From a bacterium (GTDB lineage Bacteria > Planctomycetota > UBA11346): a stretch of DNA of 11,438 nucleotides. The position numbers and the translations under genes were made by a program. Under the pieces are notes generated by a model. The model ran no database searches and was not told the origin of the DNA. It saw only the letters and a list, made by a program, of their open reading frames with translations. The DNA lies in the NCBI GenBank assembly GCA_020049615.1, contig JAIFKN010000273.1, positions 1 to 11,438 of the forward strand, in the 5' to 3' direction. Positions 6,335-11,438 of this stretch are shown one piece after another; the stretch's first letter is position 1; every line of letters starts with the position of its first letter.

Positions 6335-6844
6335 TCATGGCTGCGCAGCCTCTCCTGCAGCGGCAACCGCCAGGAGCTGCTCGGTCAGCCCGGCCTCATC
6401 CTGGACGCGCAGACCGGGGTCGCGCAGGCGATGATGGACACCACCTCGCTCATGCAGCACCATCCAGCTTGAACCATCCGGATCCTTCTCAATGCGATCC
6501 AGCACCAGCTTGCGAGCGCGCAGCAGGCATAATCCGACAATATAGCGGAACGCCTGCCGCTGAGGATCCTCGCTGTCTGCAAGGTCGGCGAAGATGCGGG
6601 CCAGCGCAGCGGGATCGAGGCGGATGCGCGCCCGCTGCTTCTCCGGCAGCGGAACGGTCCGCCGCCACCAGCTCAGCGCAGCGGAATGATCGAAGCCATC
6701 CCAGGCCTCGGCCGCGACATCGACACGGGCGAACCCGCCTTCGCCATGCACGAGCATGCCGTAGACGTGCTCTCCGGGCGCCAGCACCCGGCCCGTCGCT
6801 GCGCACAACGCCTGTGGAGCCCCGACCTTTCCGTCCCAGTCCAT
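6335..6844 (-). CDS. hypothetical protein, planctomycete-type, 169 aa
   Basis: No biochemical function known to me. The N-terminal part reads CAATGRVLAPGEHVYGMLVH (residues 14-33), then RVDVAAEAWDGF (40-51) and WWRRTVP (59-65). The middle carries LDPAALARIFADLAD and a helix FRYIVGLCLLRARKLVLDRI, followed by WMVLHERGGVHHRLRDPGL. This order (CxxTGR..PGE, W-R-x-P, leucine-rich helix with K/R cluster, V.DP) matches an uncharacterised family I recall from planctomycete genomes; that is memory, not a search. There is no signal peptide or membrane span despite the hydrophobic helix. It lies 51 bp downstream of the 18-residue-repeat lipoprotein on the same strand, so the two are probably one operon. 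The ATG at 6844 has only a weak AGG upstream. Confidence 0.82.
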   Translation of the reverse strand: MDWDGKVGAPQALCAATGRVLAPGEHVYGMLVHGEGGFARVDVAAEAWDGFDHSAALSWWRRTVPLPEKQRARIRLDPAALARIFADLADSEDPQRQAFRYIVGLCLLRARKLVLDRIEKDPDGSSWMVLHERGGVHHRLRDPGLRVQDEAGLTEQLLAVAAAGEAAQP

Positions 6845-6895
6845 GCCCTGAAGTGTGGTGATGGCCGCGGTCGGTCCAGGCCTTGGGGCAGGCTG

Positions 6896-8170
6896 CTATT
6901 CGTCGCCAGCGTCGTAGCCGCGTACCGGGTAGGCGCGCGGATCTTCGAATACGGCGCGGCCGGCATCGCCGCGGGAAGGCACGCCGCGGTCGCCGAAGGC
7001 GCGACCGGAGTCGTCGCCGAGGAAGCGGCCCAGGGAAGCGCGGAAGTCCTTCCATTCCTTGCCCGCATACGCGACGAAGCGACGAAGCGAGGCCTGCATC
7101 TCAGCGGTCTCGGTCTGCGTATTCTCGATGAAGAAGAGCCGCATGTCCTCGCGCAGGAGAACGCCGAGGGCGACATTGCTGCGCCAGTACCTGCGCACCT
7201 CGGCGCTGAGCGGACCCCACTCGCGTTCGTAGACTTCGAAGAAGCGCTCCACATCGGCGGCCAGATAGGGCATCACATCCAACTGGACGTCGAAGAAGCG
7301 CGACAGATCATCGACCAGCTTCAGCGCGTCCTCGGGGATGGTTTCGCCGAAGCGAGCGATGTCACTGCGCAGCCGGGCAAGTTCCTGCGGCGGGATCAGG
7401 CTCCAGCGGCAGAAATCGGCGATCAGGCGCGGTGGCATGGCCTGGACCTCGTAGCGCCAGTACGCGCCGAGGTCGGCTACGAGGTAGTTCGCCTCCAGTG
7501 CGCGAGCGGCGCGAAAGCGGCGCAGATCGAGGCGCATGCGCCTGCCCTGATCCCGCTCCCAGGCCATGAATTCGTCCCTGCTGCGCCGCAGTTTGCGCCA
7601 TTCCCGTTCGCGCCAGCCGACGAAGTTGGCTAGGTCGACCTGCAGGTTGCCGGCCTCCCAACCGAGGCGTTCGTAGGCCTCCTTGAGATCCTTGCGCAGC
7701 GGCAGCCACTCACGGTTGCGCCACTCGACGAAGATGATGGCGTCGCGCACCAGGGCGGCCCACTCCTCATCGGCGTATTCGAAGAATCGGGCCGCATCGA
7801 CGCCCAGCTTGGGGAAATTGGTAATCTCGTAGCCGTAGCAGCGAGCCGCATCCTGCGCCAGCATCTCGACCGTATGCCACTCGTAGGTCATCACCGCTGC
7901 CAGTTCATCCGTCAGGTTCCACCACTCGCGGTGGCGCCATTCCAGGAAGGCAGCCGCGTCGAGTGGCAATTCCTTGGTGCGCAGCTTCTGGTCGATGGCG
8001 AAGCGCATCAGATCGCGCTTGAGCTGCTCGTACTCGACTGCAGCCCGTTCGCGGAAGCGCATCATGTCGTCGCGGTACTCGTTGCGCTCCGCACGGCTGC
8101 CGCAGGCCGGCAGGACGAGCAGCGCAAAGCAGGCGAGCAGGCAGGCGAGCAGCCGAGGCATCGTCGCCAT
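6896..8170 (-). CDS. predicted lipoprotein made of about 20 tandem 18-residue repeats
   Basis: 424 aa from the ATG at 8170; the ATG at 8161 (MPRLLACLLACFALLVLPAC) is equally possible, while an upstream TTG at 8245 would bury the signal peptide and is rejected. The lipobox is LPAC with Cys23, so the protein should be lipid-anchored and exported. No family recognised. From residue 39 to 383 a hydrophobic, mostly aromatic position recurs with an exact 18-residue step: 39, 57, 75, 93, 111, 129, 147, 165, 183, 201, 219, 237. After a phase change it recurs at 274, 292, 310, 328, 346 and then 365, 383. Four residues earlier there is nearly always Asp/Glu, and seven earlier Leu/Met; Trp in an EW pair is frequent ten earlier. 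Eighteen residues equal five alpha-helical turns, so long or stacked amphipathic helices are likely. The last 40 residues are Gly/Asp/Arg-rich and probably disordered. Neighbour: the 169-aa protein downstream. Confidence 0.85.
   Translation of the reverse strand: MATMPRLLACLLACFALLVLPACGSRAERNEYRDDMMRFRERAAVEYEQLKRDLMRFAIDQKLRTKELPLDAAAFLEWRHREWWNLTDELAAVMTYEWHTVEMLAQDAARCYGYEITNFPKLGVDAARFFEYADEEWAALVRDAIIFVEWRNREWLPLRKDLKEAYERLGWEAGNLQVDLANFVGWREREWRKLRRSRDEFMAWERDQGRRMRLDLRRFRAARALEANYLVADLGAYWRYEVQAMPPRLIADFCRWSLIPPQELARLRSDIARFGETIPEDALKLVDDLSRFFDVQLDVMPYLAADVERFFEVYEREWGPLSAEVRRYWRSNVALGVLLREDMRLFFIENTQTETAEMQASLRRFVAYAGKEWKDFRASLGRFLGDDSGRAFGDRGVPSRGDAGRAVFEDPRAYPVRGYDAGDE
7016..8086 (-). 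repeat. 54-bp-period (18-residue) degenerate repeat array in the lipoprotein
   Basis: The array is visible at protein level, not as DNA identity. Representative units are VYEREWGPLSAEVRRYW, GWREREWRKLRRSRDEFM and EYADEEWAALVRDAIIFV. Pattern relative to the conserved aromatic (0): acidic at -4, aliphatic at -7, often Trp at -10, and a hydrophobic residue at -3. Prolines occur in a few units (residues 246-247, 260-261, 279, 301), which may mark bends. Confidence 0.85.
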
Positions 8171-8224
8171 GTTCGCCAGCACGGTGGGCCGGCCAAGCCA
8201 GCGGATCGGCTGCAATCGCTTGTG

Positions 8225-8230
8225 TGTCAA
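8225..8230 (-). promoter_or_regulatory. possible -35 box for the lipoprotein operon
   Basis: TTGACA is exact on the minus strand, 55 bp before the ATG at 8170. No convincing -10 lies 16-18 bp downstream (GATCCG region), so this may be chance. Confidence 0.2.
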
Positions 8231-8292
8231 TGACGACCAGTCCAAGGCCTCGACCCCATTGCGCTGCTCATCCGCCCCTTATCGTCTGCCCC

Positions 8293-8395
8293 CGCACAGC
8301 CGGACCCCGGGAGTCGGAGGCTACCGAATCTGGTCAGGCCTTGACGGGAGCAGCCATAAGGCGGCAACCGGCGTCCCGGGTCATCTGGCTGTGCA
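8293..8395 (+). ncRNA. ffs: signal recognition particle RNA, bacterial small (4.5S) type
   Basis: This RNA pairs with Ffh to target nascent membrane and secreted proteins. The closing helix GCACAGCC (8294-8301) with GGCTGTGC (8387-8394) is perfect. Above it, GACCCCGGGA (8303-8312) pairs with TCCCGGGTC (8374-8382) with one bulged C. The conserved Ffh-binding region reads GGTCAGGCC (8332-8340), tetraloop TGAC (8342-8345), then GGGAGCAGCC (8346-8355). It aligns base for base with E. coli GGUCAGGUCC-GGAA-GGAAGCAGCC. UGAC belongs to the URRC class that replaces GNRA in some SRP RNAs. The mature ends are approximate. A weak TTATCG at 8279-8284 may be the -10. A terminator follows at 8404. Confidence 0.9.
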
Positions 8396-8403
8396 TTCCT
8401 CCT

Positions 8404-8438
8404 CCGGACCCGCCGCGCCTGCGGCGGGTCCGGTTCTT
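8404..8438 (+). terminator. intrinsic terminator of ffs, in the panD leader
   Basis: CCGGACCCGCCGC (8404-8416) pairs perfectly with GCGGCGGGTCCGG (8421-8433) around the loop GCCT, followed by TTCTT (8434-8438). The 13-bp GC stem plus short T-rich tail is the best terminator in the window. It ends only 20 bp before the panD ATG, and the panD ribosome site lies between. Confidence 0.85.
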
Positions 8439-8453
8439 AGGCGAAGGATCTTC

Positions 8454-8801
8454 ATGCTGCGCGAAATGCTCATCGGCAAACTGCACCGCGGCTCCGTGAC
8501 TGAGTGCCGCCTCGACTACGAGGGCAGCCTGACCGTCGATCAGGATCTGCTTGATGCGGCCGGCATATTGCTGCACCAGAAGGTGCAGGTCCTCGACATC
8601 GACAATGGTTCACGCATCGAGACCTATGCCATTCCCGGTGAACGAGGCAGCCGGCACATCATGGTCAACGGCGCCGCCGCCCGCCTCTTCCATACGGGCG
8701 ATCGCGTCATCGTCTGCGCCTACGGGCTGCTCGACGACGCCGAGGCGCGCTCGGTCCAACCCAAGGTCATCCTGCTCGATGCCAACAATCGCCGGATCTG
8801 A
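8454..8801 (+). CDS. panD: aspartate 1-decarboxylase precursor
   Basis: 115 aa. It makes beta-alanine from L-aspartate for pantothenate and CoA synthesis in the cytoplasm. The proenzyme self-cleaves between Gly24 and Ser25 in YEGS (22-25); Ser25 becomes the pyruvoyl cofactor. Other family residues are in register with E. coli PanD: Lys9 (GKLHR), Arg54, Thr57, Tyr58 (TYAI) and Asn72 (VNGAAA). The length is close to the usual 115-130. The ATG at 8454 has an AAGGA ribosome site 5 nt upstream. There is almost no room for a promoter between the ffs terminator and this start, so expression probably depends on terminator readthrough or on a promoter inside ffs. It is convergent with the ribonuclease D gene, with a 9-bp gap. 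Confidence 0.97.
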   Translation: MLREMLIGKLHRGSVTECRLDYEGSLTVDQDLLDAAGILLHQKVQVLDIDNGSRIETYAIPGERGSRHIMVNGAAARLFHTGDRVIVCAYGLLDDAEARSVQPKVILLDANNRRI

Positions 8802-8810
8802 CCGTCTCGG

Positions 8811-9917
8811 CTAACGGGCCAGCTCGCGCAACCTGTCGCCATACAACGCGATGCGCTTGGCGCCAAGTTGCGGCACCTGCGCCAGATCGCCCGCTCCGTA
8901 GCGCTTCAACCACTCCAGCGCCTTGGCTGGCAGCACCGCCTGCAGCGGCACGGCGCGCTTCTCGCTCTCGGCGCGGCGCCAGTCCTTCATCCGCTTCTCG
9001 CGCTCCTCCTCGATCGGCTCGACCTCGCGGTGCTTGACCGGCGGCGGCAGCTCGGGCGGGTGGGCGTTGGCCTCGCGCAGGCACTCCAGCAGCGATTCAC
9101 CGTGCGGCGTCAGCACGCTGTTCTTGACCCCGAGATGCTTGAGCTGGGCCCAGGTGACGATCGGCTTGCGGACCAGGGCCAGCAGCGTCTCGTTGTTGAT
9201 CACCCGGCCGGGCGGCTTGTCGATCTCGCGCGCGATGCCATCGCGCCAGGCCCACAATGCGGCCAGCACCGGCAGGCACGGTTTGCCCAGGTCGCGGGCG
9301 CCCTTGACGCGGTAGAAACCGCCCGGGTCGAAGCCGCCGCCCCAGGTGGCATCCTCGACCGCGCGGCAGGCGATGGCGGTCTCCTCGACCAGATCGGCCT
9401 CGGCGACCAGCTTCTGCAACTGCTGCGCCACCTCGGGCAGATGGCGGACATCGTCGATGGCGTACGCGAGCGCCATCGGATCGATCGGCCGGATCGCCCA
9501 GTCGTACTGCGCGAAGTCCTTGGCCAACTGGATGCCGAGGAGGCGCTCGACCACCGAGCCGTAGCCGGTGCGCTCCCAGCCGAGCATCGAGGCAGCCTGC
9601 TGGCTGTCGAACACGCCACGCATCTGGATGCCGAAGTCGCGGCGCATCACCGCCGCGTCGTACTCGCCGCCATGCAGCCAGACGGTGACGGCCGGATCCT
9701 CGAGCGGGGCCTTGAGCGCGGCGAAGGCGGGCGCGCCGAGCGCGATCGGGTCGAGCACGAACATCCGCCCGCCGGCATTGATCTGCACCAGGCAGACGCG
9801 CTCGTGGTAGGCGTGCATCGAATTCGACTCGGTGTCGAGGGCGATCCACGGCGCGGACGCGCAGGCGGCGGCGACCTCGGCGAGGCCGGCCTGATCGGCG
9901 ATCCAGGGAGCGTCCAC
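8811..9917 (-). CDS. rnd: ribonuclease D (3'-5' exoribonuclease)
   Basis: 368 aa from the GTG at 9917, which starts MDAPWIADQ, a normal RNase D N-terminus; an upstream GTG at 9977 would overlap atpC and is less likely. DEDDy exonuclease motifs are complete: Exo I with D28 and E30 (LDTE), Exo II with D87 (GGEYDAAVMRRDFG, 83-96), Exo III with Y152 and D156 (YAIDDVRHL). An HRDC-like helical domain follows at about 210-290 (WAWRDGIAREIDKPPGRVI...LTPHGESLLECL), then a charged linker and a final helical segment. The enzyme trims 3' ends of tRNA and other stable RNAs. The GTG lies 2 nt after the atpC stop with no clear ribosome site, suggesting translational coupling. It is the last gene of the atp-linked unit, with no terminator before it meets panD. 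Confidence 0.93.
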   Translation of the reverse strand: MDAPWIADQAGLAEVAAACASAPWIALDTESNSMHAYHERVCLVQINAGGRMFVLDPIALGAPAFAALKAPLEDPAVTVWLHGGEYDAAVMRRDFGIQMRGVFDSQQAASMLGWERTGYGSVVERLLGIQLAKDFAQYDWAIRPIDPMALAYAIDDVRHLPEVAQQLQKLVAEADLVEETAIACRAVEDATWGGGFDPGGFYRVKGARDLGKPCLPVLAALWAWRDGIAREIDKPPGRVINNETLLALVRKPIVTWAQLKHLGVKNSVLTPHGESLLECLREANAHPPELPPPVKHREVEPIEEEREKRMKDWRRAESEKRAVPLQAVLPAKALEWLKRYGAGDLAQVPQLGAKRIALYGDRLRELAR

Positions 9918-9919
9918 GT

Positions 9920-10315
9920 TCAGTGCTTGCCGGAGGACTTGGAGCGGGCGACGGCCATCAACTGGCCGCGCAGCCACGCCGCCTCATCATCCTTCTCGGC
10001 CTTCTCGCCACCGGCGAGGGCCTCGAGCCGGGCCTGGACCTTGGCAGTGTCGATCTGCGGGACCTCGACGGCCTCGACAACCAGCACGTTGACCTCGTCC
10101 TGGAGGACCTGGGCGACGCCACCACGTACGGCCCAGCTCTTCTTCGATCCGTCCTGCTGCTGCACCTCGACCAAGCCATGGCCGACCAGGGCGGCGAGCG
10201 GGGCGTGGCCCTGGCGGACGCCGATCTCACCATCGCTGGCGGAGAAGGTCACCTGGTGTCCCGGCTGCGGCGGCAGGACCTTCACCGGGGTGACGAGCTT
10301 GAGGGTGACGGGCAT
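9920..10315 (-). CDS. atpC: F1F0 ATP synthase epsilon subunit
   Basis: 131 aa. It is part of the central stalk, contacts gamma and the c-ring, and can inhibit ATP hydrolysis. The N-terminal beta-sandwich is recognisable: KLVTPVKVLPP, then the family signature DGEIGVRQGHAPLAALVGHG (28-47), and AVRGGVAQVLQDEVNVLVVEA (62-82). The C-terminal part is the expected helical, charged region ending KSSGKH. The ATG at 10315 has AAGG 6 nt upstream and follows the atpD stop by 8 bp, the standard beta-epsilon order. Length is typical. Confidence 0.95.
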   Translation of the reverse strand: MPVTLKLVTPVKVLPPQPGHQVTFSASDGEIGVRQGHAPLAALVGHGLVEVQQQDGSKKSWAVRGGVAQVLQDEVNVLVVEAVEVPQIDTAKVQARLEALAGGEKAEKDDEAAWLRGQLMAVARSKSSGKH

Positions 10316-10323
10316 GACGCGCC

Positions 10324-11438
<1,115 letters not shown>

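Noticed and set aside
6686..7633. Plus-strand ORF of 315 aa opposite the lipoprotein
   Set aside because: The minus-strand lipoprotein has a lipobox and a regular 18-residue repeat, which the antisense frame cannot explain.
8171..8245. TTG start at 8245 for the lipoprotein
   Set aside because: It would place 25 residues including several charges before the signal peptide; the ATG at 8170 or 8161 gives a normal lipoprotein signal.
8246..8453. Riboswitch or attenuator upstream of panD
   Set aside because: The structured segment is explained by SRP RNA (GGTCAGG...AGCAGCC core and matching helices) and its own terminator.
8224..8499. Plus-strand ORF of 91 aa across ffs
   Set aside because: It runs through the SRP RNA and its terminator in a frame unrelated to panD.

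Overview
The window is GC-rich bacterial DNA with dense, mostly recognisable genes and no mobile element, tRNA, rRNA or CRISPR array. A Planctomycetota (or close relative) host is the best guess. The evidence is a Ser/Thr kinase fused through one membrane helix to an extracytoplasmic TPR region, a 169-residue protein of a type I associate with planctomycete genomes, and GC-rich codon use with GTG starts. This is inference; no taxonomic marker was searched.

Layout. 94-492 (-): small hypothetical protein, with two hairpins beyond its 3' end. 567-1975 (+): dnaX, whose zero frame stops at 1727. A GGGCCCT heptamer, a GGAG just upstream and a perfect 12-bp GC stem 5 nt downstream predict a programmed -1 frameshift into an 84-codon tail carrying a DnaX-like C-terminal block. 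The short (gamma, 386 aa) and long (tau, 469 aa) clamp-loader subunits would thus come from one gene. 1959-4586 (+): membrane Ser/Thr kinase overlapping the tau tail. 4705-5607 (+): secreted Pro/Glu/Ala/Lys-repeat protein. 5610-6140 (+): hpt, purine salvage. 6141-6334: convergent intergenic space full of GC hairpins sharing the core GGGCGAAGCCC.

6335-8170 (-): a two-gene unit read from a predicted lipoprotein into the 169-aa protein. Downstream of its signal peptide the lipoprotein is built almost wholly of about 20 copies of an 18-residue repeat in strikingly exact register. 8293-8395 (+): SRP 4.5S-type RNA (ffs) with a UGAC tetraloop, then a strong terminator, then panD (8454-8801) beginning only 20 nt after the terminator stem.

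8811-11438 (-): atpD (5' end outside the window), atpC and a ribonuclease D gene, closely spaced in that transcription order and running tail to tail into panD with a 9-bp gap.

The genes mix housekeeping functions (replication clamp loader, SRP, pantothenate, purine salvage, F1 ATPase, 3' exonuclease) with lineage-specific envelope or signalling proteins. The two observations most worth following are the dnaX recoding signal and the 18-residue-repeat lipoprotein.
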